A stretch of 64,000 nt of DNA from Proteobacteria bacterium UBA7415 (GCA_002470515.1 DKML01000025.1:9571-73570); one strand, 5' to 3'; positions 45,721 through 55,444 are shown, counted from the first letter of the stretch. The notes: a model not told the origin generated them from the sequence alone. Numbers and translations are program-made.

Positions 45721-46916
45721 TCCAAAGCAACTGCAGTCGCTTCGCCACCACCAATGCAAAGGCTAGCAATTCCAGTGTGTCCGCCACTGGTGCGTAAAGC
45801 ATGCAATAAAGTCACAAGGAGTCTCGCTCCAGAAGCGCCTAAAGGATGGCCAATAGCACAGGCTCCACCGTTCACGTTAACTCGGTCATGCGCTAAGCTG
45901 TGTTCGCGCATGGCGTACAGACTAACTACCGCAAACGCTTCGTTAATCTCGTAAAGATCAACATCACCCGCCTTCCAGTTAGCTTTATCTAACACCTTGC
46001 TGATAGCGCCCGCGGGTGCCTTACAAAATTCATTGGGAGCTTGCGCATGGCTCGCATGTGCAACGATACGTGCTAGCGGCACCACATCTAACTCAGCGGC
46101 TTTAGCCGCAGACATTATCACTAACGCTGCAGCACCGTCTGACATAGAACTGGACGTAGCCGCTGTAACTGTGCCGTCGGCTTTAAATGCAGGCCGTAAG
46201 TTCGGTATTTTTTCTATAGACGCCTTACCAGGTTGTTCGTCTTGATCTACTGTCGACGTACCCGCTCTGCTTTTTACTTCAACAGGGGCAATCTCCGAAA
46301 AGAAGCGCCCTTGCGCATGGGCGGCCTTTGCTCTTTGCAAAGACTCTATCGCATAGTCGTCCATTTGTTCACGGCTAAATCCCTCTTCGTCGGCAGTGGT
46401 CTGCCCATAAGTCCCCATAGATCCACCTGTTTGGGCATCTTCTAAGCCATCTAGAAACAAGCTGTCCAACAGCTGGGCGTGGCCCATTCGGTAACCTTGG
46501 CGCGCGCGCTCCATTAAGTATGGGGCACGACTCATGCTCTCCATGCCACCCGCAATAACTATCTGCGCTGAACCAGCTTTAATTTGATCGTGTGCAAACA
46601 TAGCTGCCTTCATACCTGACCCACACACTTTATTAACAGTCGTGCACGGTACGCTGGTGGGTACCCCAGCATTCAGTGATGCTTGTCGGGCAGGGGCTTG
46701 CTTTAAGCCAGCCGACACCACATTACCCATAATGACTTCATCTATGTCGCCCGGGTTGATGGGGAGTGTCGCTAATGCAGATTTGATGGCTACAGCGCCC
46801 AAGTCTGGCGCTGTAATGTCAGCAAAGTGGCCCAGCATAGAACCTAAGGGAGTTCGCTTGGCTGCAACAATCACCACATCATTGGGGTCTAGCTCACTTA
46901 TCTTTAGGTCTTTCAT
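45705..46916 (-). CDS. Acetyl-CoA C-acetyltransferase (thiolase)
   Basis: Thiolase of 403 residues, forming or cleaving acetoacetyl-CoA. The nucleophilic Cys is in 'VNKVCGSGMKAAMFAHDQI' (about residue 95), and the other active-site blocks are 'YEINEAFAVV', 'NVNGGACAIGHPLGASGARL' and 'SLCIGGGEATAVALE'. Met/Ala content fits acetoacetyl-CoA thiolases better than long-chain FadA. Its ATG overlaps the TAA of the indolepyruvate oxidoreductase gene (TAATG), so the two are translationally coupled. A role after amino acid degradation is likely. Confidence 0.93.
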   Translation of the reverse strand: MKDLKISELDPNDVVIVAAKRTPLGSMLGHFADITAPDLGAVAIKSALATLPINPGDIDEVIMGNVVSAGLKQAPARQASLNAGVPTSVPCTTVNKVCGSGMKAAMFAHDQIKAGSAQIVIAGGMESMSRAPYLMERARQGYRMGHAQLLDSLFLDGLEDAQTGGSMGTYGQTTADEEGFSREQMDDYAIESLQRAKAAHAQGRFFSEIAPVEVKSRAGTSTVDQDEQPGKASIEKIPNLRPAFKADGTVTAATSSSMSDGAAALVIMSAAKAAELDVVPLARIVAHASHAQAPNEFCKAPAGAISKVLDKANWKAGDVDLYEINEAFAVVSLYAMREHSLAHDRVNVNGGACAIGHPLGASGARLLVTLLHALRTSGGHTGIASLCIGGGEATAVALEMCSS

Positions 46917-49900
46917 TATGCAACTCGGTCTGACGACGATTGAACGTTTTCTACTTTAATGCCTTGAACGGCATTCTGTGGGGATTTTTCATAACCCGCC
47001 ATGGCGAACTTTAAAGCCGATTCAAAACGCGCTTGATTCTCCTCCTTAACATGCCCGAAGCCGCGCACCTTGTTAAACGAATTTACGATATCAACGGCGC
47101 TTGCAACTCGCCCGGCGCTCAAGCCTTTAAGTAATTCTTCTAACGTAGCCTCAAAATGAGGAACCAGTGCTCGCTCGCTACGTCGCTCAGCAGAGTATCC
47201 AAAGATATCCAGTGCGGTGCCACGTAAAAACTTAAGACGGCGCAGCATTCCAAACGCAGGCTTGATCCAACCACCAAAACGCATTTTAGTTAACTCACCC
47301 GTGTGCTTGTTACGTGGCGAGAATAAAGGCGGTGCCAAATGGAATGTAAGTTTTACATTGCCTTCGAACTGCGCTTTTAGCTGCGCATCGAAACGACCAT
47401 CGGTATATAAGCGCCCTACCTCGTACTCGTCTTTGTAGGCCATAACTTTATAGAATGCTTTCGCAACAGCCAATGTAAGCGGCAGATTTTGACCTTCAGT
47501 TAAAGCAGACTCTTGAGCTTTAACGTGCTCTACGACGGTGCGGTACCGGTCAGCGTATGCTTGATTTTGATAAGCCACCAAGTCGTTATAACGATAATCA
47601 ATAATATCGCTAAGCCCTTCTAAGCGCTCTGGTTTTCCGGTATCGATCTGTGCAGCGGTTTCAACCTGCGCTTGATCAACCACACTCATGCGTCCCCATA
47701 AGAACGCTTGCTGGTTAAACTTAACCGCTACACCATTCAGCTCAAGTGCCTTAAAAATTGATTCTTGAGTTAGCGGAATTAACCCACGTTGATACGCCAC
47801 ACCCACCATAAACAAATTGGTTGCAATGCTGTCACCTAACAACGCTGAAGCAATCTCGCCTGCGGGCAAGAAGTAAGCTCGATTTGATTTAACTTCGCCA
47901 CGAATAGACTCTTTCATGGGGTCAATATGGAACACGACATCTGGGTTATCAATAAACGCCGCCGTAGCCGACATCGTGTCGTTGATCACCACATGACTGC
48001 GATCCTTATGCAGTTTAGCCAATGCGTCATCGCTAGCCGCTACAGCTAAGTCGCAACCAATCATTACATCCGCATCGCCTGCAGGAATACGTACCGCGTG
48101 AATCTCGCTTTGATTTTCAGCAATACGTAGATGACTCACAACTGGGCCAAACTTTTGCGCCAGTCCTGTCTGATTCATTGTGGCAACACCTTTGTACTCA
48201 AGATGTCCCGCCATAGCTAATACAGCCGCAACCGTCAACACACCTGTTCCGCCCACACCAGTTACCAGAACGTTCCAAGGTTGATTCAATTCTGGCTTAG
48301 TGGGTTCTGGTAAATTGTTAAACGCATCTACTGCGGTCGGTTTTCTCAAACCACCACCTTTAATAGTAACGAAGCTTGGGCAAAACCCTTTAACGCAAGA
48401 CAGGTCTTGGTTACATGCCGCTTGGTCAATCTGACGCTTACGACCAAGCTCAGTCTCTTTAGGAATAATAGACAAGCAGTTGGACTTTTTACCGCAGTCT
48501 CCACACCCCTCACAGACCGCACTATTGATAATTACGCGTTCTTCGGCCTGTGGTGCCAAACCGCGTTTACGTGCTCGGCGTCTTGACGTTGCACACGCTT
48601 GTTCATAAATAAGCACAGTGGTGCCTTCGGTGTTACGCAGCTTGTCTTGCACTACCAATAAGTCATCTCGGTGCGAAACGCCGACTAGATGGCTTTTTAA
48701 CGAATTAAATTGCTTAGGGTTGTCCGACACGATATCAATGCGCTTAACGCCTTCGCCTTGCAACTGTGCGACTAGGCGCGGCATGGATAATTCGCCGTCA
48801 ACCTGTTGGCCGCCGGTCATAGCAACCGCGCCATTTTTGAGAATCTTGTAAGTAATGTTTACTTTAGAACTCACGCTTTGGCGAATGGCCAGCACACCTG
48901 AGTGAAAATAAGTACCGTCGCCTAAGTTCTGAAACATGTGATTAGTTTCGGTAAACGGTGCCATACCTGTCCAAGTAACGCCTTCGCCGCCCATATGCGT
49001 AAAGTTATGCGCAGGACGATTAGTCATCCATGTGCTCATATAATGGCAACCAATACCGCCACCGGCGATTGAGCCTTCTGGTACTTCGGTCGATGTGTTG
49101 TGCGGGCAGCCTGAACAGAACGATGCTTTTCGCTCAGTTACTTTGCGCTCTTTCTTGAGTGTCCGCTCTTTGCGGTTAATAAATTTAATGCGCGCTTCAA
49201 TTTTTTCGCTAGTGTAAAACGCATCAATACGCGAGGCTATTGCGCGGGCGATCATCGCCGGCGTTAACTCACTAAGATTAGTCAGTAAGTCCTCACCATT
49301 TTCGTCGTACTCGCCAACCACACGAGGTCTATCTTTTATAGGCCAGTTGTATAGCTGACCCGTTAACTGATCTTCAATGACTGAGCGTTTTTCTTCGACC
49401 ACTAGAATCTCGTGCAGCCCGAGCGCGAACTCATGCGTCTTCACGGGCTCTAGCGGCCAAGGCATACCGACTTTATAAACACGTATGCCAATCGCCGCGG
49501 CGGTTTTCTCGTCTATACCTAGATCATCAAACGCTTGCAGAACATCCAGGTAAGATTTACCTGATGTAATTATGCCAAGGCGCGGCTTTTTAGTATCGAT
49601 AACGATTTTATTTAGATCGTTTTCTAATGCAAAAGCGCGAGCGGCGTAAATCTTGTATTTGTTTAAACGTTCTTCTTGCGCTAGCGGCGCATCTGGCCAA
49701 CGAACATTAACGCCGTCTTTAGGCATCTCGAAATCGGTAGGCAGCTTAATATCAATTCGAGCAGGGTCAATCTCAGCAGAGATCGCAGAATCCATATTTT
49801 CTGTAATCGCTTTAAGACCTACCCAACAACCGCAGTAGCGCGACAGCTCCCACCCGTAAATTCCAAGGTCTAGCACTTCTTGCACATTGGCTGGCGCCAG

Positions 49901-50425
49901 AATGGGCATCGACATACTCATGAACAAATGTTCGGACTGGTATGGATAGGTCGATGACTTACACCCATGGTCATCACCAACCACTGCCAGCACGCCACCA
50001 AACTTAGAGGTGCCCGCTGCGTTCGCGTGTCTAAATGCGTCTAAGCTACGATCCAAGCCGGGACCTTTGCCGTACCACATGCCAAAAACACCGTCGAATT
50101 TAGCGCCAGGCTGTAAGCCAACCTCTTGCGATCCGCGCACAGCCGTAGCGGCTAAGTCTTCGTTAATGCCGGGCACAAACTTAATATTGTGTTTGTCTAA
50201 ATACGTTTCAGCGCTCCACAATGCTTCATCTAAAGTTCCTAAGGGCGAACCACGATAGCCTGAAATAAAGCCAGCCGTGTTATACCCACGTTGCTGGTCA
50301 CGTTGGTGCTGCAAAATAGGCAGCCTAACGAGCGCCTCAATTCCAGTTAGATACGCTTCGGTTTGATCTAACGTGTATTTGTCATTTAGATTGACTTCGC
50401 GCAAAGGGCGCTTGAGAGTAGACAT
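46916..50425 (-). CDS. Indolepyruvate:ferredoxin oxidoreductase, fused alpha-gamma form
   Basis: A 1169-residue thiamine-pyrophosphate, iron-sulfur enzyme that oxidatively decarboxylates aryl or branched 2-oxo acids to acyl-CoA with ferredoxin as acceptor. The ATG at 50425 is preferred; AAGGAGG is seven bases upstream. Domains in order: pyrimidine-binding 'GFISGYRGSPLGTLDEAL', TPP region 'CSGCPHNTSTEVPEGSIAGGGIGCHYMS' (split), a ferredoxin-like cluster 'SAVCEGCGDCGKKSNCLSI' and 'CNQDLSCVKGFCPSF', then the gamma domain 'VTGVGGTGVLTVAAVLAMAG'. C-terminal 300 residues are an extra domain seen in the fused proteobacterial form. Cotranscribed with a thiolase; a divergent Lrp regulator likely controls it. 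Confidence 0.94.
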   Translation of the reverse strand: MSTLKRPLREVNLNDKYTLDQTEAYLTGIEALVRLPILQHQRDQQRGYNTAGFISGYRGSPLGTLDEALWSAETYLDKHNIKFVPGINEDLAATAVRGSQEVGLQPGAKFDGVFGMWYGKGPGLDRSLDAFRHANAAGTSKFGGVLAVVGDDHGCKSSTYPYQSEHLFMSMSMPILAPANVQEVLDLGIYGWELSRYCGCWVGLKAITENMDSAISAEIDPARIDIKLPTDFEMPKDGVNVRWPDAPLAQEERLNKYKIYAARAFALENDLNKIVIDTKKPRLGIITSGKSYLDVLQAFDDLGIDEKTAAAIGIRVYKVGMPWPLEPVKTHEFALGLHEILVVEEKRSVIEDQLTGQLYNWPIKDRPRVVGEYDENGEDLLTNLSELTPAMIARAIASRIDAFYTSEKIEARIKFINRKERTLKKERKVTERKASFCSGCPHNTSTEVPEGSIAGGGIGCHYMSTWMTNRPAHNFTHMGGEGVTWTGMAPFTETNHMFQNLGDGTYFHSGVLAIRQSVSSKVNITYKILKNGAVAMTGGQQVDGELSMPRLVAQLQGEGVKRIDIVSDNPKQFNSLKSHLVGVSHRDDLLVVQDKLRNTEGTTVLIYEQACATSRRRARKRGLAPQAEERVIINSAVCEGCGDCGKKSNCLSIIPKETELGRKRQIDQAACNQDLSCVKGFCPSFVTIKGGGLRKPTAVDAFNNLPEPTKPELNQPWNVLVTGVGGTGVLTVAAVLAMAGHLEYKGVATMNQTGLAQKFGPVVSHLRIAENQSEIHAVRIPAGDADVMIGCDLAVAASDDALAKLHKDRSHVVINDTMSATAAFIDNPDVVFHIDPMKESIRGEVKSNRAYFLPAGEIASALLGDSIATNLFMVGVAYQRGLIPLTQESIFKALELNGVAVKFNQQAFLWGRMSVVDQAQVETAAQIDTGKPERLEGLSDIIDYRYNDLVAYQNQAYADRYRTVVEHVKAQESALTEGQNLPLTLAVAKAFYKVMAYKDEYEVGRLYTDGRFDAQLKAQFEGNVKLTFHLAPPLFSPRNKHTGELTKMRFGGWIKPAFGMLRRLKFLRGTALDIFGYSAERRSERALVPHFEATLEELLKGLSAGRVASAVDIVNSFNKVRGFGHVKEENQARFESALKFAMAGYEKSPQNAVQGIKVENVQSSSDRVA

Positions 50426-50732
50426 GCACAATCCTCCTTAAAGATGTGGCACTAGCATAACGATGTAGCAAGTAAGCGGTAACGCTTCAGTGTATCGGGA
50501 TCTCTTTGAGATTCTTATTAGAAACACTCAAGATCAGTATACCCTCGAAAAATTCAGTACGTGACTCATGTGAATAAACCCCATAAATGTAAGGCAAAAA
50601 CCCAACCCAGATCTGAACTTTTTTGGTCACTCATCCTACCCGAATTTTTTTGAAAATTTTATGCTATGTGATTCGCTTTACATGGCACAATTGAAATATA
50701 TAGACACATAAAGAGACCTAATTAGATAAATT
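50426..50732. promoter_or_regulatory. Divergent control region between indolepyruvate oxidoreductase and lrp-like genes
   Basis: About 307 AT-rich bases between an Lrp-type regulator and the operon it probably controls. The TTTTTTTGAAAATTTTATG stretch near 50646 is the most AT-rich part and could hold Lrp-like contacts. No perfect dyad was found. No gene is seen. Confidence 0.4.
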
Positions 50733-51206
50733 ATGCAAGTTGTAGACAAACAAGACATAAAGCTACTGGAATTACTACAAGAAAATTGCTCTCAAAGCTC
50801 CGCAGAAATAGCCGAGAAGCTCAATATGAGCCAGTCTCCCTGTTGGCGAAGAATTAACCGCCTAGAACAGGCAGGTATCATCGACCGGCAGGTCGCAATA
50901 ATTAATCGTGTGAAGTTGGGACTCGACCTAGTCGCGTTTACCACCATCAATCTCAATTCGATTGGTCGGCAGAACATGGAACGTTTTGAAGAGGCCGTTA
51001 AAAAGCTTGATGAGGTAGTGGAGTGTTACACCATGACCGGAGCGTGGGATTACATGCTTAAAGTTATCGTTAAGGATATTCGCCAGTACGAACAGTTTGT
51101 GCGTAATCATTTACTCGAACTGCCGATGATTGGAGAGATTCATTCACACATGGCGGTAACCGAGATAAAAAACACCACAGAATTACCATTGAGCCAGCAA
51201 CTCTAA
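50733..51206 (+). CDS. Lrp/AsnC-family regulator next to indolepyruvate oxidoreductase
   Basis: A 157-residue winged-helix regulator. HTH: 'DKQDIKLLELLQENCSQSSAE' and recognition helix 'LNMSQSPCWRRINRLEQAG' at about 5-58. RAM domain: 'VVECYTMTGAWDYMLKVIVKDI'. The 'MSQSPCWRRI' motif is typical of the subgroup beside indolepyruvate oxidoreductase genes in many proteobacteria. It is divergent from that gene and probably senses an aromatic or branched-chain amino acid. It shares fold and length with the AST-linked regulator at 8.3 kb but is clearly a different member. Confidence 0.92.
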   Translation: MQVVDKQDIKLLELLQENCSQSSAEIAEKLNMSQSPCWRRINRLEQAGIIDRQVAIINRVKLGLDLVAFTTINLNSIGRQNMERFEEAVKKLDEVVECYTMTGAWDYMLKVIVKDIRQYEQFVRNHLLELPMIGEIHSHMAVTEIKNTTELPLSQQL

Positions 51207-51301
51207 ACACCTCATTTTGGTCTAATTGTAATGTTGCGGCTAGCGTGCAATTCACGCTAAATCGGTTACAGTACGCGTGGAAAAACAAACAACTAAAACA
51301 T

Positions 51302-51338
51302 TTAACCTAAATTGTTAAACCATTAGGTTAAACCATTA
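51302..51338 (+). promoter_or_regulatory. Operator-like repeats upstream of the dienoyl-CoA-reductase-like gene
   Basis: TTAACCTAA (51302-51310) and TTAGGTTAA (51323-51331) form a perfect 9-base dyad, and GTTAAACCATTA is directly repeated at 51314-51325 and 51327-51338. The array ends 26 bases before the start codon. It may bind a TetR-type fatty-acid regulator. Confidence 0.5.
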
Positions 51339-51364
51339 CATAGAAAAACAGGGAGCAGGATCAC

Positions 51365-52165
51365 ATGTTTGATGCATCAACGTTACAAGACAAAGTAGTT
51401 TTCATTGCTGGCGGTACCAGCGGCATTAATCTGGGCATTGCCAAAGGCATGGCTGCTGTTGGCGCAAAAGTAGCAGTGCTTGGCCGAAACGCCGAGAAAG
51501 CCGCCGCGGCGGCTCAAGACATTACCGACAGTATTGGAGGCCACGCCGCCATCGCACTTACCGCTGATGTGCGCGACCCAGAGCAAGTCGAAGCGGCACT
51601 GGTGAGTTGCGTAGAACAGTTCGGTAAGATTGATTGTCTGATTTCTGGTGCGGCGGGTAACTTTCCTGCGCCGGCTGTTGGTATTTCACCAAAAGGCTTT
51701 AAAACGGTCGTCGACATCGATCTTATAGGAACGTACAACGTGTTTCATCTAGGCTTTAAGCACGTCAACAAAGACGCTTCTATGATCGCGATTACGGCAC
51801 CTCAAGCGGTGCAAGTAATGCCTTTTCAAGTGCACGTGTGTGCCGCTAAAGCGGGCATCAATATGATGATCAAATGCTTAGCAGTTGAATGGGGTGCGGC
51901 TGGTGTGACCGTTAACGGTATCTCACCTGGCCCAATTAACGGTACGGAAGGCGCAGAACGTTTGGCCCCTACGCCAGAAGCCAAAGCCCACATGGCGCAT
52001 AAGATTGCAAGTAAGCGCTTTGGTGAAACTAAGGATATTGCCGATGCAGCTATCTACTTGGCCAGTGACTTAGGCCGCTATGTTAACGGCACTATATTCA
52101 CTGTGGACGGTGGAACTGAGCTGGGTGATGCCAGTATTGACTGCCTGACTGCGCCTAAGCGCTAA
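51365..52165 (+). CDS. SDR enzyme resembling 2,4-dienoyl-CoA reductase
   Basis: A 266-residue short-chain dehydrogenase. Cofactor motif: 'IAGGTSGINLGIAKGMAAVG'; 'VLGRNAEKA' has Arg, fitting NADPH. Next 'SGAAGNFPAPAVGISPKGF', and near residue 160 'QVHVCAAKAGINMM' lacks the usual YxxxK tyrosine, as in the dienoyl-CoA reductase/PECR branch where another residue serves. The C-terminal 'TVDGGTELGDASID' is normal. Its role would be in unsaturated fatty acid oxidation, agreeing with the FadB/J-like genes close by. AGGGAGCAGG is the ribosome site. Confidence 0.85.
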   Translation: MFDASTLQDKVVFIAGGTSGINLGIAKGMAAVGAKVAVLGRNAEKAAAAAQDITDSIGGHAAIALTADVRDPEQVEAALVSCVEQFGKIDCLISGAAGNFPAPAVGISPKGFKTVVDIDLIGTYNVFHLGFKHVNKDASMIAITAPQAVQVMPFQVHVCAAKAGINMMIKCLAVEWGAAGVTVNGISPGPINGTEGAERLAPTPEAKAHMAHKIASKRFGETKDIADAAIYLASDLGRYVNGTIFTVDGGTELGDASIDCLTAPKR

Positions 52166-52183
52166 AAAACGATTCAAACAGTA

Positions 52184-53134
52184 CTAGCCGCGCGCAAAGG
52201 CCACCAGGCTGGCGCGCGCTCGCTTGGCTTCTTCAAAGTGATGCGCAAACACCTGAAACACATGGAATTGCGCATCAAACACTTCGGTGGTTACAGCAAC
52301 ACCTTGTGCTTTTGCGCGATCAGAAAACTCAATAATTTGATCGAAGAACATCTCGCCACCTGCCCCTTGAATAAGTAAGGGTGGAAGACTGCTCAAATCA
52401 GCCTCAGTAAAATTAGCCCGAGTATCCATAGGTTCTGCGCCTTGCATGTGCGCGGCATAACTAGCTTCCAAAATTTCTAAAGTGAACATGTCGTTGGGGA
52501 GATTACTCACCATCGAACCCGTTTTCGCCAAAGGATTTACCCACGGCGATATTAAGCCTAAACCTGCAATCCTCGAACGCAATTCAGCCTCCGCGTGCAG
52601 GGCCGTTGATATAGCCAAACCGGCACCGGCGGAATCTCCAATTAGCACTAATTGATGTTTAGGATGGCGCGCCGCAATTTCCTTAATCGCTTTGCAACTA
52701 ACTTCCTGAGGGATTGGAAATGGATTCTCTGGGCTCAGAGGATAGTCTAGCGAGTACGTTAACAGTTTGCTCTGATCGGCCAGCCGCGCAACGAACGCGC
52801 CATAAGACTTGGCACTTCCCGTCACATAGCCGCCGCCATGCATGTACACGTTAATCCGAAGCGAGTCCGCATCAACTGAACGAGGAGTGGCCTTTTGAGC
52901 CGATACGACACCCAGTTCAACGGTCTCCCAATCAACGCGCTTCACAACCAAACTTTTTGATCCCGCCTCATCAAGTGTTTTACGCGACCACTGTGGACCC
53001 TTTCGATCGGCTGCTTTAAAGAATCGTTTAAACAGGCGTGCCGAAAACTCGGTTTGCCAGTCGCGACCAGCAATTCGCTTGCTGGATACTAGCATTGACA
53101 AAAACGTTAAAAAACTGAGGTAGAGCATGTACAT
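52184..53134 (-). CDS. Alpha/beta hydrolase, hormone-sensitive lipase family
   Basis: A 316-residue esterase/lipase. The oxyanion motif is 'YMHGGGYVTGSAKSYG' and the nucleophile elbow 'LIGDSAGAGLAIS'; Asp lies near 'EFSDRAKAQG' or just before, and His in 'DAQFHVFQVFAHHF'. N-terminal residues 3-17 are hydrophobic (LYLSFLTFLSMLV) and may anchor the protein to the membrane. It overlaps no neighbour and lies between fatty-acid oxidation genes, so a short- or medium-chain acyl ester is a likely substrate. Exact substrate unknown. Confidence 0.9.
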   Translation of the reverse strand: MYMLYLSFLTFLSMLVSSKRIAGRDWQTEFSARLFKRFFKAADRKGPQWSRKTLDEAGSKSLVVKRVDWETVELGVVSAQKATPRSVDADSLRINVYMHGGGYVTGSAKSYGAFVARLADQSKLLTYSLDYPLSPENPFPIPQEVSCKAIKEIAARHPKHQLVLIGDSAGAGLAISTALHAEAELRSRIAGLGLISPWVNPLAKTGSMVSNLPNDMFTLEILEASYAAHMQGAEPMDTRANFTEADLSSLPPLLIQGAGGEMFFDQIIEFSDRAKAQGVAVTTEVFDAQFHVFQVFAHHFEEAKRARASLVAFARG

Positions 53135-53271
53135 GTATGATCCTCTTTAAATCGTCTCAAAAACAGAAACTATTGCGTCGAATTGATTTTGAAAAACATA
53201 GGGTGAGGGCTAGCTAACGCAAGAACGCCGCAGTTGCGGCGCTCCTGATTTTTCAACGTCTTTACTCTTAC

Positions 53272-55419
53272 TTACACAAATCGCTTACCTGCCGCCGCAT
53301 ATTCTTTAACGATATTGGGGCACGTAAATCGCTCACCATATCCTGCGGCCAACTCATCGCAACGCGCCATAAAACGCTCTAGGCCATAGGTATTAACGAA
53401 CTGCAAAAAGCCACCTGTGTGAGGCGGCGCGCCAATACCCATAATCGAACCAATATTGCCGTCAGCTACAGTGCGCAAAACATTGGTTTCTAAGCACTTT
53501 AGAGCTTCGATCACTTGGCGAAACATCAAACGATCTTTGATATCCGCTTCTGGCAAGCTCACTGACTCGTCGTAATAAAGATCATAGAGTCCTGGCCAAA
53601 TGTTCTTAGTGCCGTCTATATGGTATTCGTAGTAACCACCACCGTGATAACGACCACCGCGACCATTGTCTGTAATCATGTCTTTAATAACACGACGCAC
53701 AACATCACCATTGCCCCACTTGTCTTTAACGCCCATCGCTTCCCAGGTCTCTTGGGCTTTGCGAGTGAGTTCTAAACTCGTCTCATCTTGAATCTGCAAT
53801 GGCCCTACAGGCATGCCAATAGCTTGTCCCATGCGGTCGATCTTGATCGGATGCAAACCTTCAGTCAGCAATTGCGCGCCTTCGTCTAGATAAGTGCCAA
53901 ATGTACGTGAGGTAAAGAAACCTAATGAGTCGTTTACAACGATAGGTGTTTTACGAATTTGTAGAGTGAAGTCGAACGCTTTTGCCAATGCTTCGTCACT
54001 GGTTTTGTCACCTACAATAATTTCTACCAACGGCATTTTGTCGACCGGAGAGAAAAAGTGGATGCCCACAAAGTTCTCAGGTTTAGAGCTGCCTTCAGCT
54101 AACTGTGTGATAGGTAACGTAGACGTGTTCGATCCCCAGAAACCGTCATCACTTAAATACTGCTCAGTTTCTTTTACGATCTTATGCTTAAGCTCTATGT
54201 TTTCGAATACGGCTTCAATAATGAGATCGCAACCCGCAAGATCCTCGTTATTATCAGTGGGCGTTATTAAGCTGAGAATACCAGCCGCTTTCGCCTCATC
54301 CATTTGCCCGCGTGCAATACGTTTATCGAGCAGCTTCTGTGAGTACGCTTTACCCTTTTCAGCGGCTTCAAGACTCATGTCTTTCAATACAACTTCAATA
54401 CCAGACATAGCCGATACGTAAGCGATACCCTGCCCCATCATGCCCGCACCCAAGATACCCACTTTACGCGTTGGCGAATGCGGCACGTTCTTGGGTCGAC
54501 TCGCGCCACCGTTAATCTTGTTCAACTGAAAGAAGAATGCAGTAATCATGTTCTTCGCAACAGGGCCCGCCGCTATTTTAGTAAACTCGCGTCCTTCAAT
54601 ACGTAATGCGGTATCAAGATCTAACACAGATGCTTGAAAAGCCACGTCCATAGCCGCCGTCAGCTGTGGCATTAAGCCACGTGACTTTTGATGCAACATA
54701 GTAGGGCCCATCACAGCAACTTGACCGTTACGTGGCGAATTAATTGGACCGCCTGGGATACGAAAACCTTTTTGATCCCAAGGTTGTACCGCGGCATCAG
54801 GGTTGTCTTTATTGGCTAGAATAAACGCCTTAGCCGCTGGGATTAGTTCTTCTGGAGTATCAACCGTTGCGTGGATCATGCCTTCGGCAAGCGCTTTGTC
54901 TGGCGTCACTCGTTTGCTTTCTAAGATGTACGGCAGCGCTTTTTCAACACCCAACAACTTAGTTAAACGAACCACACCACCGCCACCAGGGAATAATCCT
55001 AACGAACACTCAGGCAAACCTATCTGCACTGACTTGTGGTTTAACGCAACGCGATAATTACACGCGAGGCACAGCTCATAACCGCCACCTAAAGCCGCGC
55101 CATTGATAGCGGCTACTACAGGCACAGGGAGTTTTTCCCAGAACCGTAGACCTGCTTTCATAGACTCTACGCCATGAAAGAATTCTTCAGTTTTATCCGC
55201 TTCTACAGCGACTAGATCGTTTAAATCGCCACCTGCAAAAAACACTTTCTTGGCTGATGCAAAAACCACACCGCTCAATTCTGTTTCCGCTTCTACCTTT
55301 GCAATCGTCTCACTCATCGCTTCGTGGTACTCAGCGTTCATAGCATTGACCGGCCCGGTCATGTCCATGGTAATCGTGACAATGTTGTCGGCGTCTTTTT
55401 CGTATTTAAATACACTCAT
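53272..55419 (-). CDS. Multifunctional enoyl-CoA hydratase/3-hydroxyacyl-CoA dehydrogenase (FadB/FadJ-like)
   Basis: A 715-residue beta-oxidation alpha subunit. ATG at 55419 is preferred, with GGAAG eight bases upstream. N-terminal crotonase domain: 'VFFAGGDLNDLVAVE', 'AAINGAALGGGYELCLACNYR', 'GLPECSLGLFPGGGGVVRL' with catalytic Glu positions. Rossmann dehydrogenase domain at about 325: 'VGILGAGMMGQGIAYVSAMSG', then 'SNTSTLPITQLAEG' and 'GIHFFSPVDKMPLVEII' with catalytic His. C-terminal 3HCDH domains complete it. It is followed upstream by its partner thiolase, 19 bases apart, in thiolase-first order. Confidence 0.95.
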   Translation of the reverse strand: MSVFKYEKDADNIVTITMDMTGPVNAMNAEYHEAMSETIAKVEAETELSGVVFASAKKVFFAGGDLNDLVAVEADKTEEFFHGVESMKAGLRFWEKLPVPVVAAINGAALGGGYELCLACNYRVALNHKSVQIGLPECSLGLFPGGGGVVRLTKLLGVEKALPYILESKRVTPDKALAEGMIHATVDTPEELIPAAKAFILANKDNPDAAVQPWDQKGFRIPGGPINSPRNGQVAVMGPTMLHQKSRGLMPQLTAAMDVAFQASVLDLDTALRIEGREFTKIAAGPVAKNMITAFFFQLNKINGGASRPKNVPHSPTRKVGILGAGMMGQGIAYVSAMSGIEVVLKDMSLEAAEKGKAYSQKLLDKRIARGQMDEAKAAGILSLITPTDNNEDLAGCDLIIEAVFENIELKHKIVKETEQYLSDDGFWGSNTSTLPITQLAEGSSKPENFVGIHFFSPVDKMPLVEIIVGDKTSDEALAKAFDFTLQIRKTPIVVNDSLGFFTSRTFGTYLDEGAQLLTEGLHPIKIDRMGQAIGMPVGPLQIQDETSLELTRKAQETWEAMGVKDKWGNGDVVRRVIKDMITDNGRGGRYHGGGYYEYHIDGTKNIWPGLYDLYYDESVSLPEADIKDRLMFRQVIEALKCLETNVLRTVADGNIGSIMGIGAPPHTGGFLQFVNTYGLERFMARCDELAAGYGERFTCPNIVKEYAAAGKRFV

Positions 55420-55444
55420 GTTCAATTCTTCCTATTCTGCTGAT

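Noticed and set aside
46916-50425. 2-oxoglutarate or pyruvate:ferredoxin oxidoreductase
   Set aside because: Domain order, the CSGCPHNTS motif and the length of about 1170 residues fit the fused indolepyruvate type.
53195-53250. Terminator after the FadB/J-like gene
   Set aside because: A GCGCCGC/GCGGCG-type stem exists near 53.23 kb, but no T-run follows it on the minus strand.
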